From NCBI GenBank assembly GCA_032433765.1, contig JAVIAB010000156.1:88245150-88309149 (forward strand): 64,000 bases of DNA. The letters run 5' to 3'. The first letter of the stretch is position 1; each line of letters opens with the position of its first letter. Of the stretch, positions 48,236 through 58,436 are shown piece by piece. The translations under genes and the position numbers were made by a program. The notes beneath the pieces are model-generated. The model was not told the origin of the DNA. It did not search any database and worked only from the letters and a program-made list of their open reading frames with translations. The stretch comes from Megaustenia siamemsis. Its lineage: Eukaryota > Mollusca > Gastropoda > Stylommatophora > Ariophantidae.

Positions 48236-48778
48236 GTAACTGGTTTATGCCATTGTAAGGAAGACTGGATATAGGTTGATGCCATTGTAAGGAAGACTGG
48301 ATATAGGTTGATGCCATTGTAAGGAAGACTGGATATAGGTTGATGCCATTGTAAGGAAGACTGGATATAGGTTGATGCCATTGTAAGGAAGACTGGATAT
48401 TGGTTTATGCCATTGTAAAGAAGACTGGATATTGGTTTATGCCATTGTAAGGAAGACTGGAGATAGATTTATGCCATTGTAAGGAAGACTGGATATTGGT
48501 TTATGCCATTGTAAGGAAGCCTGGATATGGCATATGTATGCCATTGTAAAGAAGACTGGATATTGGTTTATGCCATTGTAAGGAAGACTGGATATAGATT
48601 TATGCCATTGTAAGGAAGACTGGATATTGGTTTATGCCATTGTAAGGAAGCCTGGATATGGCATATGTATGCCATTGTAAAAAAGACTGGATATTGCTTA
48701 ATGCCATTGTAAAGAAGACTGGGTATTGGTTTATGTCATTGTAAGGTAGACTGGATATTGGTTTATGACTGGATATTG
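48236..48778. repeat. 32-bp minisatellite, about 17 copies
   Basis: Units with ATGCCATTGTAAGGAAGACT and GGATATTGGTTT. Variants with GCCTGGATATGGCATATGT occur twice, 120 bp apart, marking a duplicated block. Confidence 0.95.
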
Positions 48779-48892
48779 GTGACATATCTTAGTGTATATT
48801 ATTTTATTTATGCCCCCAGTTTCTTGTTGACCTTGTATCTGTCCACCCACACTGTCTGGTGTCACTTCTTTTCTACCCATCTATTGTCAAAT

Positions 48893-51800
48893 TTGGTTGT
48901 TTCCAAAATGGAGGAATTATTTTTCTCCGGCTTGGTATAGAACCGTTGATCAGAGGTTTAACAAGCCGCTATCGTAAAAACGATGTTGTTAATGAAACAT
49001 AGACCTGATACAGAATGTGTAAATTAGCAGTAGATAGTAGCGATAGTTTTTTCGGCCCTAAAACAACAACAAAAATAGGATTCTGGAATGTGCGAACAAT
49101 GGCCGCTCCGACGAAACATGCACAGGTCGCGAGCGAGATGGATAGATACGATCTAGATATTTTAGGATTAAGCGAAATGCGCTGGCCTGGAACAGGTAGG
49201 AGATCTATTGATAATAAAATAGTAGTTTTTTCTGGAAGGGAAGATGGAAAACACTGTGAAGGAGAAGGCATAATGATGACAGACAAAGCTGCAAGAAGTT
49301 TATTAGAATGGGAACCGGTAAATAGCCGTCTGATACGAACACGATACAAAACAAAACATGGAAGACTTTCAATTATTCAATGTTATGCGCCTACTAACGA
49401 AGCTGATGATGAAGTTAAGGATGATTTTTATAACCAACTGCAACAACTTATAAACAAAATACCAAAACACGATCTTTTAATTGTAATGGGAGACTTCAAC
49501 GCCAAAGTAGGACAAGATAACGCAGGAGTGGAACATGTGATGGGGAGAGAAGGCTGTAATACAACAAGTCAGAATGGAGAAAGATTAATAGAATTATGTT
49601 TAATAGAAGATTTAGTTATAGGTGGGACATTATTTCCACACAAAAATATCCACAAAACAACATGGATATCTCCTGATGATAGAACATCAAATCAAATTGA
49701 CCACCTATGTATTAAACAACAATTCAGATCATCATTAATAGATGTAAGAGCATACAGAGGTGCTGATGTTAATAGTGACCACAACCTGTGCATTGGGAAA
49801 ATAAGATTAAAATTTAGAAACCAACAGAAGAGGTCAATTACACATAAAATTGATAGTCATAAACTGAAAGATGAAGCCATAAAGGAAAAGTTTAACATAG
49901 AGCTAAGTAATTGTTATTCAGCACTTGGTGAAATAGACTTAGATATCAATGAAATGTGGGACTCACAGAGCAAAATACTAATGACAGCAGCAGAAGCAAG
50001 TGCTGGACTGAAGAAAATGGAAAAACGAGCTTGGATCTCAGACACCACATGGAAATACATCAAAGAAAGAAGAGAAGCAAAGAGAGCCATGACTAATGTA
50101 AAGACAGATCTTGGAAAGGTTCTGGCAAAAGCAACATACAAAGAATTAGACAACAAAGTGAAAAGTTCGGCAAGAAGAGATACAAGAGCTTATATAGACA
50201 ACTTGGCAGAGAAAGCAGAGACAGCTGCAATTACAGGAGACAGCAGAACTCTTTATACTGTACAAAAGATGCTGACAAACACCTATACATCCAGTGGAAC
50301 ACCAATTCTAGACAAATCTGGATTAATGCTAACAACAAGCGCAGACATAAAAGCTCGTTGGGCGGAACACTTCAAAGAAATTCTTAACCGTCCACTACCT
50401 CACAGTTTAATAGATTTTGAAGCTGAAACACCAGCAGCAGAATTAGATGTAAATTTAGATGACTTCACCTTGAGTGAAATAGAAACCACCTTAAAGCTAA
50501 TGACCAATAACAAGGCTGCTGGAGAGGATAAGTTAACAGCTGAGATCCTCAAGGCAATTGATAGCCATAATTTAATACATCTCCAAAAAATGTTCAACAT
50601 CATTTGGAAAACAGAGAAGACGCCTCATAAATGGAAAAAAGGAATCATTGTTAAGATCCCAAAAAAGGGCAATCTTAGAGATTGTAACAACTGGAGAGGC
50701 GTGACACTTTTGTCAGTTGCCTCAAAGTTATTCTGTAAAATCATCCTAAATAGAATAAAGGATTCAATAGATACAGTGATGCGTGAAGAACAGGCTGGGT
50801 TTAGAAAAGGGAGAAGCTGTATTGACCACATTTTCACTCTACGACTTATATTGGAGGAACACATTGAAAAGCAAAAACCTTTTGTACTTAACTTCATCGA
50901 CTTCAAAAAAGCATTTGATAGTATTCATAGAGATTCTTTGTGGAAAATTCTGAAGCAATATGGCTTACCATAAAAAATCATAAATATTATCAAAGACATG
51001 TATGATGGTTACACATGTGCAGTTCGAACAGAGGAAGGACTGAGCGAATGTTTCCCAATAGAAACTGGGGTTAAACAAGGATGTATTTTATCGCCCTTGT
51101 TATTTGGAATTGTTATGGACTTCATAATGAAGAAATGCTGCACTGGTAATAAAGGCATCGAATGGATACAAGGAGACCATTTGGAGGACCTCGACTTTGC
51201 TGATGACATAGTTCTCATCAGCAGTCAGATAAAAACGATGCAGGAAAACACAAATGAACTATCATCAATAGCCAGCAAAATTGGGCTTGAGGTCAATCAT
51301 GAAAAGACTAAAGTCATGAAAAGTTTAATTCCAACAAGTGACAAAATATACATGGAAAACAAACCAGTAGAAGAGATCGATCACTTTATCTATCTTGGAA
51401 GTCACATTGATCGAGAAGGGGATACGAGCAAAGAAATTAGAATCAGACTGGCTAAAGCAGCAATGTCTTTCAGAAGCCTTGAAAAGTTGTGGAAATCAAA
51501 ACTCATTAGCACAAACACAAAACTTAGGCTATTCAAATCAAATGTACTATCAACCCTTACGTATGCGTGTGAAAGCTGGAAAACAACAAGAGATATAGAA
51601 ACAAAGTTGAACGCATTCGAAAATAAATGTCTAAGGAAAATACTTGGTATAGAATGGAACGAATTCAAAACAAACGAGGAAATTAGAGAAATCGCCAATC
51701 AACCACTAATATCTTCAGTAATAAAGAAAAGACGATGGTCATACGTTGGACATGTGATGAGAAGAGATAATAATCGAATAGCAAAGCAAGCCCTCATATG

Positions 51801-52062
51801 GGAAACAACAGGTAAAAGAAAAAGAGGAAGACCCAGGGAGACACTGAGAAGAACATTGATGAGAGAGGCAAGAGCAGCAGGAATCGGCTCCCTCAATGAG
51901 ATAGAACTGCTTGCACAGAACAGAGACAGATGGCGAGATTTGATAAAATATCTTTAAAAGAAAACTGCTAGAACAAAAATTCAGATAGGAGAAGGTGTAT
52001 CTTGGTCTACGCCCTATGGGCCGGTTACGGCTCGAAAGGTCAATAGATAGATAGATAGATAG
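48893..52062 (+). mobile_element. full-length RTE-like non-LTR retrotransposon
   Basis: The 3,170-bp element ends in (ATAG)n and is flanked by a perfect 10-bp duplication ATTGTCAAAT (48883-48892 and 52063-52072). The length is typical for the RTE group, and a single long frame starts at 49015. The APE-type endonuclease has IGFWNVRTM (residues 21-29), SEMRW (53-57), GDFN (159-162) and SDH (254-256). The reverse transcriptase has FIDFKKAFDS (627-636), GVKQGCILSP (685-694) and FADD (728-731). The C-terminal part carries GKRKRGRPRETLRR and ends at 51957. One TAA at 50971-50973, where the sister copy has TCA, is the only break in about 980 codons. No ORF1 is seen, as usual for RTE. The clade call rests on length, tail and motif wording. 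Confidence 0.93.
49015..51957 (+). pseudogene. endonuclease/reverse transcriptase ORF of the RTE-like element, one nonsense codon
   Basis: Residues 1-260 form the APE-like endonuclease that nicks the target. About 400-750 is the reverse transcriptase, followed by a basic GKRKRGRPRETLRR stretch and a W-rich end (QNRDRWRDLIKYL). The TAA at 50971 cuts the protein directly before the segment leading to the conserved GVKQGC and FADD blocks, so the upstream product would lack the polymerase active site. The same frame continues to 51957 without another stop. Apart from this the copy looks young. Confidence 0.9.
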
Positions 52063-52072
52063 ATTGTCAAAT

Positions 52073-52149
52073 ATTTATTTTCTTTATGCCCACAGCTTCC
52101 TGTGGACTGTCCACCCAGACTGTCTGGCATGGTAACCTTGGTCCATTTT
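52073..52149. other. spacer, diverged copy of 48795-48860
   Basis: TTTATGCCCACAGCTTCCTG and GTCCACCCAGACTGTCTGG resemble TTATGCCCCCAGTTTCTTG and GTCCACCCACACTGTCTGG on the other side of the RTE element. The element therefore landed within or beside a short tandem duplication. Confidence 0.65.
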
Positions 52150-52160
52150 GTTGTGAACTA

Positions 52161-53327
52161 TCTATCTATTGACCTTTCGAGCCGTAGCCGGCTCATAGTG
52201 TGTAGACCAAGATACTCCCTCTCACTTTAACGCCTGTCACTCCCCTTCTTTATCTCCCCTTTGTTTACTACCTAACTCCCCCTTTTGCCTTCATTCAACT
52301 TATCACTGCTATACCCTATTTCATCCGTCCGTCCATCTATCTATTGACCTTTCGAGCCGTAGCCGGCCCATAAGGCGTAGACCAAGATACTCCTTCTCTT
52401 TTCTGAATTTTTGTTCTAGCAGTTTTAAATTCTTTTAAAGATATTTTATCAAATCTCGCCATTTGTCTCTGTTCTGTGCAAGCAGTTCTATCTCATTGAG
52501 GGAGTCAACGCCTGCTGCTCTTGCCTCTCTCATCAATGTTCTTCTCTGTGTCTCTCTGGGTCTTCCTCTTTTCCTCTTATCTGTTGTTTCCCACATGAGT
52601 GCTTGCTTTGCTATTTGGTTATTATCTCTTCTCATCACAAGTCCAACATATGACCATCATCTTTTCTTTATTACTGAAGATATTAGTTTATTCTATATCT
52701 TTTGTTGTTTTCCAGCTCTCACACACATACGTAAGGGTTGATAGTACATTTGATTTGAATAGTCTAAGTTTTGTGTTTGTGCTGTTGAGTTTTGATTTCC
52801 ACAACTTTTCAAGGCTTCTGAAAGACATTGCTGCTTTAGCTATTCTGATTCTAATTTCTTTGCTTGTATCCCCTTCCTGATCAATGTGACTTCAAAGATA
52901 GATAAAGTGATCGATCTCTTCCACTGGTTTGTTTTCCATGTATATTTTGTCGTCTGTTGGAATTAAGCTTTTCATGACTTTAGTCTTTTCATGATTGATT
53001 TCAAGCCCAATTTTGCTGGCTATTGATGATAGTTCATTTGTGTTTTCCTGCATCGTTTTTATCTGACTGCTGATGAGAACTATATCATCAACAAATTCGA
53101 GGTCCTCCAAACGGTCTCCTTGTATCCATTCAATGCCTTTATTACCAGTGCTGCATTTCTTCATTATGAAGTCCATAACAACTCCAAATAACAAGGGCGA
53201 TAGAATACATCCTTGTTTAACCCCAGTTTCTATTGGGAAACATTCGCTCAGTCCTTCCTCTGTTCGAACTGCACATGTGTAATCATCATACATGTCTTTG
53301 ATAATATTTATGATTTTGGATGGTAAG
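52161..53327 (-). mobile_element. RTE-like copy with a doubled 3' terminus
   Basis: The minus strand carries the reverse transcriptase blocks (GVKQGCILSPLLF, DLEFVDDIVLIS with Val for Ala in the FADD motif) and the C-terminal GKRKRGRPRETQRR. Reading outward, a complete 3' terminus with an ATAG tail at about 52336-52400 is followed by about 110 bp of other DNA and then a second 3' terminus with tail (52161-52230). The whole unit, both termini included, lies between one 11-bp duplication GTTGTGAACTA (52150-52160 and 53328-53338). Part of the body, near 52690, is deleted. Confidence 0.88.
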
Positions 53328-53338
53328 GTTGTGAACTA

Positions 53339-53652
53339 CTATAATAGGTGCAATTTCTCTTTCACTTCTACATCAGAGGTGCTCAGCAGGCCTTCTTTAA
53401 GGTTTGCAGTCAAGTATTGGTTAATATAAAACCAAAATTGTCACTTAACAAAACAAAATATATGAAACCTGTCAGATCTAATATTTCAGATAATGGTCCA
53501 GTAAGAGTTATTATGTTCAATTCTGCACACAAATTTGAAGTACTTTTAATTCTACACAGTAATTAATCAATTAATATTTTCAATTCTGATGATTTTCATG
53601 GATAGAAGGAATCGTCAGTATTGTCTTTGTTTGTGTTTGTGGTGAAATCTAG
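53339..53652. other. intron sequence before exon D
   Basis: Single-copy AT-rich DNA ending in a T/G-rich tract and the acceptor gaaatctag (53644-53652). Nothing else is recognised. Confidence 0.6.
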
Positions 53653-53771
53653 GTCATAACTGGGGAGCTGAGCATGATGCAGAGACGGCAGAATGTGCTC
53701 CAGATGCCTCTAACAAGGGCAAGTTTATTATGTTTCCCTACGCTGTCAGTGGCTATGATGAAAATAACAGC
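53653..53771 (+). CDS. ADAM17: ADAM17-like metalloprotease, exon D (second half of the zinc site, Met-turn)
   Basis: This exon of 119 nt enters in phase 1 and leaves in phase 0 (AGC|gtaagt). It encodes the end of Gly117 and residues 118-156. HNWGAEHD (118-125) carries the second and third zinc histidines (His118, His124). AECAP (129-133) and KFIMFP (140-145) match the AECAP and Met-turn YVMYP of ADAM17, and AVSGYDENN matches AVSGDHENN. Joined to exon C the motif reads [13 protein letters not shown] where the family has H-E-L-G-H: the catalytic Glu and the Leu are absent. The frame is otherwise intact. The next exon (MFSNC region, disintegrin part) is not in the window. Confidence 0.9.
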
Positions 53772-54093
53772 GTAAGTATCCGCATCTTTCAAACATCATG
53801 TTGACACTTCATGCAGCTTGTTATGCAGCTGAACTTACTGTTGTTATTTGACTGGTCTCTCTCAGTTGATGTATCAATGAGGTCAGGCTAGAGGTCCTAT
53901 GACAGAACAGAAGAAAACATGCAATGACTTTCCTCAGCTACAGAATGGAGTCCAAGGCAGCAGCTTGTGTATTGCTGGTCTTTTGGAACTGACATCGGAG
54001 AGTGTGTCAGTCCCTGTGTCAAACATTCAAACTTTGTGGCTGTATAAAGAATCATTTAAGTGTTTCATGCCTTGTTTGTGGATGTTCTTTCCT
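53772..54093. other. intron sequence after exon D
   Basis: Single-copy sequence leading into the 40-bp array. No gene is seen. Confidence 0.6.
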
Positions 54094-55432
54094 GTCAGAG
54101 CGTCCAGTGCTATTGGGGCTCATGTACTGTCCTGTCAGAGCGTCCAGTGCTATTGGGGCTCATGTACTATCCTGTCAGAGCGTCCAGTGCTATTGGGGCT
54201 CTTGTACTATCCTGTCAGAGCGTCCAGTACTATTGGGGCTCATGTACTGTCCTGTCAGAGCGTCCAGTGCTATTGGGGCTCATGTACTGTCCTGTCAGAG
54301 CGTCCAGTGCTATTGGGGCTCATGTACTATCCTGTCAGAGCGTCCAGTGCTATTGGGGCTCTTGTACTATCCTGTCAGAGCGTCCAGTGCTATTGGGGCT
54401 CATGTACTATCCTGTCAGAGCGTCCAGTGCTATTGGGGCTCATGTACTATCCTGTCAGAGCGTCCAGTGCTATTGGGGCTCTTGTACTATCCTGTCAGAG
54501 CGTCCAGTGCTATTGGGCTCATGTACTATCCTGTCAGAGCATCCAGTGCTATTGGGGCTCTTGTACTATCCTGTCAGAGCGTCCAGTGCTATTGGGGCTC
54601 TTGTACTATCCTGTCAGAGCGTCCAGTGCTATTGGGGCTCTTGTACTATCCTGTCAGAGCGTCCAGTGCTATTGGGGCTCTTGTACTATCCTGTCAGAGC
54701 GTCCAGTGCTATTGGGGCTCTTGTACTATCCTGTCAGAGCGTCCAGTGCTATTGGGGCTCTTGTACTATCCTGTCAGAGCGTCCAGTGCTATTGGGGCTC
54801 ATGTACTATCCTGTCAGAGCGTCCAGTGCTATTGGGGCTCTTGTACTATCCTGTCAGAGCGTCCAGTGCTATTGGGGCTCTTGTACTATCCTGTCAGAGC
54901 GTCCAGTGCTATTGGGGCTCTTGTACTATCCTGTCAGAGCGTCCAGTGCTATTGGGGCTCTTGTACTATCCTGTCAGAGCGTCCAGTGCTATTGGGGCTC
55001 TTGTACTATCCTGTCAGAGCGTCCAGTGCTATTGGGGCTCTTGTACTATCCTGTCTGAGCGTCCAGTGCTATTGGGGCTCTTGTACTATCCTGTCAGAGC
55101 GTCCAGTGCTATTGGGGCTCTTGTACTATCCTGTCAGAGCGTCCAGTGCTATTGGGGCTCTTGTACTATCCTGTCAGAGCGTCCAGTGCTATTGGGGCTC
55201 ATGTACTATCCTGTCAGAGCGTCCAGTGCTATTGGGGCTCTTGTACTATCCTGTCAGAGCGTCCAGTGCTATTGGGGCTCTTGTACTATCCTGTCAGAGC
55301 GTCCAGTGCTATTGGGGCTCTTGTACTATCCTGTCAGAGCGTCCAGTGCTATTGGGGCTCTTGTACTATCCTGTCAGAGCGTCCAGTGCTATTGGGGCTC
55401 TTGTACTATCCTGTCAGAGCTTCCAGTGCCAT
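54094..55432. repeat. 40-bp minisatellite, about 33 copies
   Basis: Units of 40 bp with CCTGTCAGAGCGTCCAGTGC and TATTGGGGCTCTTGTACTAT, and very few substitutions (mostly CATGTACT/CTTGTACT) plus one missing G near 54515. It is among the most homogeneous arrays here. Since 40 is not divisible by three and no frame has a stop over 120 bp, three long overlapping + frames of up to 516 codons result. They are artefacts. Confidence 0.97.
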
Positions 55433-55560
55433 TTAGGTTAATGCGCTGACCTGCCAACCTAATGGTTTCAGTTGAGACATCTTATTCAACCCTGGGGTCC
55501 ACCCAGCCTCTTTAAATGGGTCTCTGGGGATGAAAGGTAGCAGGGATGGGAACGGATCAC
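55433..55560 (+). mobile_element. SINE remnant with TTTAAATGGGT domain
   Basis: TTAATGCGCTGACCTGCC, then TTCAACCCTGGGG, then CCACCCAGCCTCTTTAAATG look like the tRNA-related and body parts of a SINE related to, but distinct from, the copy at 6005. It has no target duplication and runs directly into the next tandem array. Confidence 0.6.
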
Positions 55561-56408
55561 CTCTACCTCATGAGGCTGAGGTTTAGGACACTGATATCAC
55601 TGACACATCATGAGGCTGAGGATTAATATACTGAATTCAATGACACATCATGAGGCTGAGACTTAGTACACTGAAGTCACTGACACCTCATAAGGTTGAG
55701 GCTTAGTACACTGATGTCACTGACACCTCATGAGGTTGAGGCTTAGTACACTGAAGTCACTGACACCTCATAAGGTTGAGGCTTAGTACACTGATGTCAC
55801 TGACACCTCATGAGGTTGAGGCTTAGTACACTGATATCACTGACACCACATAAGGTTGAGGCTTAGTACACTGATGTCACTGACACCTCATAAGGTTGAG
55901 GCTTAGTACACTGATGTCACTGACACCTCATAAGGTTGAGGCTTAGTACACTGATGTCACTGACACCTCATAAGGTTGAGGCTTAGTACACTGATGTCAC
56001 TGACACCTCATAAGGTTGAGGCTTAGTACACTGATGTCACTGACACCTCATGAGGTTGAGGCTTAGTACACTGAAGTCACTGACACCTCATAAGGTTGAG
56101 GCTTAGTACACTGATGTCACTGACACCTCATGAGGTTGAGGCTTAGTACACTGATGTCACTGACACCTCATAAGGTTGAGGCTTGGTACACTGAAGTCAC
56201 TGACACCTCATAAGGTTGAGGCTTAGTACACTGATGTCACTGACACCTCATGAGGTTGAGGCTTGGTACACTGAAGTCACCGACACCTCATGAGGTTGAG
56301 GCTTAGTACACTGATGTCACTGACACCTCATGAGGTTGAGGCTTAGTACACTGATGTCACTGACACCTCATGAGGTTGAGGCTTGGTACACTGAAGTCAC
56401 CGACACCA
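55556..56408. repeat. 40-bp minisatellite, about 21 copies, starting at a SINE
   Basis: Units of 40 bp with GACACCTCATAAGGTTGAGG and CTTAGTACACTGATGTCACT. The first units (CATGAGGCTGAGGTTTAGG) are the most diverged and merge with the SINE remnant. Later ones are nearly uniform. Confidence 0.95.
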
Positions 56409-56589
56409 GTGAGCTCTTATTGACATTCTACACGTAAAGAAAGCTTTTTAGAACCAGTGGGCCTGGTCGGGTTCTTTTTAAGTAGATTCTTTTGATAAAT
56501 CCACCCTTTATCTTTTGATAAATCCACCCTTTATCTTTTGCACTCAAACACTGTGTATCAATAATCAGACATTTATATTCTCTGAGAAT
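56409..56589. other. short unique spacer
   Basis: Contains a direct repeat of AAATCCACCCTTTATCTTTTG and no gene. Confidence 0.6.
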
Positions 56590-58405
56590 ATTTATTTTAT
56601 CACACTGACCCAACATGTAATTTATCACACTGATCCAACTTGTAATTTATCACATTGATCCAACATGTAATTTATCACATCACACTGATCCAACATGTAA
56701 TTTACTACGCTGATCCAACATGTAATTTATCACACTCACCCAATATGAAATTTATCACACTGACCCAACATGTAATTTATCACACTGACCCAACATGTAA
56801 TTTATCACGCTGATCCAACATGTAATTTATCACAACACACTGATCCAACATGTAATTTACTGCGCTGATCCAACATGTAATTTATCACACTCACCCAATA
56901 TGAAATGTATCACACTAACCCAACATGTAATTTATCACACTCACCCAATATGTAATTTATCATACTGATCCAATATATAATTTATCACACTGATCCAACA
57001 TGTAAGTTACCACACTCACCCAATATGTAATTTATCACACTGATCCAACATGTAATTTATCACACTGATCCAATATGTAATTTATCACACTGACCAAACA
57101 TGTAATGTATCACACTCACCCAATATGAAATGTATCACACTGACCCAACATGTAATTTATCACACTGACCCAACATGTAATTTATCACACTCACCCAATA
57201 TGTAATTTATCATACTGATCCAATATGTAATTTATCACACTCACCAAATATGTAATTTATCACACTGGCCCAACATGTAATTTATCACAGTGATCCAACA
57301 TGTAATTTATGACACTGATCCAACATGTAAGTTACCACACTGATCCAATATGTAATTTATCACACTGACCAAACATGTAATGTATCACACTCACCCAAAA
57401 TGAAATTTATCACACTGACCCAACATGTAATTTATCACACTGACCCAACATGTAATTTATCACACTGACCCAATATGTAATTTATCACACTGATCCAATA
57501 TGTAATGTATCACAATGACCAAACATGTAATGTGTCACACTCACCCAATATGTTATCACACTGACCCAATATGTAGTTTGTCACACTGACCCAACATGTT
57601 ATTTATCACACTGACCCATCATGTAATTTATCACACTGACCCAATATGTAGTTTATCCCACTGACCCAACATGTTATTTATCACACTGACCCAACATTTA
57701 ATTTATCACACTCACCCAATATGTAATTTATCATACTGATCCAATATGTAATTTATCACACTCACCAAATATGTAATTTATCAGACTGGCCCAACATGTA
57801 ATTTATCACAGTGATCCAACATGTAAGTTACCACACTGATCCAGTATGTAATTTATCACACTGACCAAACATGTAGTTTGTCACACTGACCCAACATGTA
57901 ATTTATCACACTCACCCAACATGTAATTTATCACACTCACCCAATATGTAATTTATCACACTGATCCAATATGTAATTTATCACAATGACCAAACATGTA
58001 ATGTGTCACACTCACCCAATATGTTATCACACTGACCCAATATGTAGTTTGTCACACTGACCCAACATGTTATTTATCACACTGACCCATCATGTAATTT
58101 ATCACACTGACCCAATATGTAGTTTATCACACTGACCCAACATGTTATTTATCATACTGACCCAACATGTAATTTATCACACTGACTCAATATGTAATTC
58201 ATCACACTGATCCAACAGTAAGTTATCACACTGATCCAACATGTAATTTATCACACTGATCCAACATGTAAGTTACCACACTCACCCAATATGTAATTTA
58301 TCGCACTGATCCAACATGTAATTTATCACACTCACCCAATATGTAATTTATCACACTGACCCAACATGTAATTTATCACACTGATCCAACATGTAATTTA
58401 TCACT
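56590..58405. repeat. 25-bp minisatellite, about 73 copies
   Basis: Units of 25 bp with CAACATGTAATTTATCACAC. Variant classes (TGACCCA, TGATCCA, TCACCCA, AATATG) occur in repeated orders, for example the series at 57170-57560 echoed at 57700-58020. This shows duplication of blocks of several hundred bases. Confidence 0.95.
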
Positions 58406-58436
58406 TCCATATATTTTATATGCTTATACATTATGT

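Noticed and set aside
53600..53652. Alternative acceptors for exon D that would restore Glu-Leu
   Set aside because: The only AG in usable range, other than the one chosen, is cag near 53617; it gives a frame with a stop (TCATAA). No in-frame option with Glu was found by eye. A distant 6-nt microexon cannot be ruled out.
24525..53771. ADAM10 instead of ADAM17
   Set aside because: CLAHLFT, LLTQEAMLVTAH and AECAP fit ADAM17 clearly better than CLAYVFT, VSHITFAH and TECTP of ADAM10.
53899..55449. Three overlapping frames of 332-516 codons on the + strand
   Set aside because: The same 40-bp unit is read in three frames, and the upstream part is intron of the protease.
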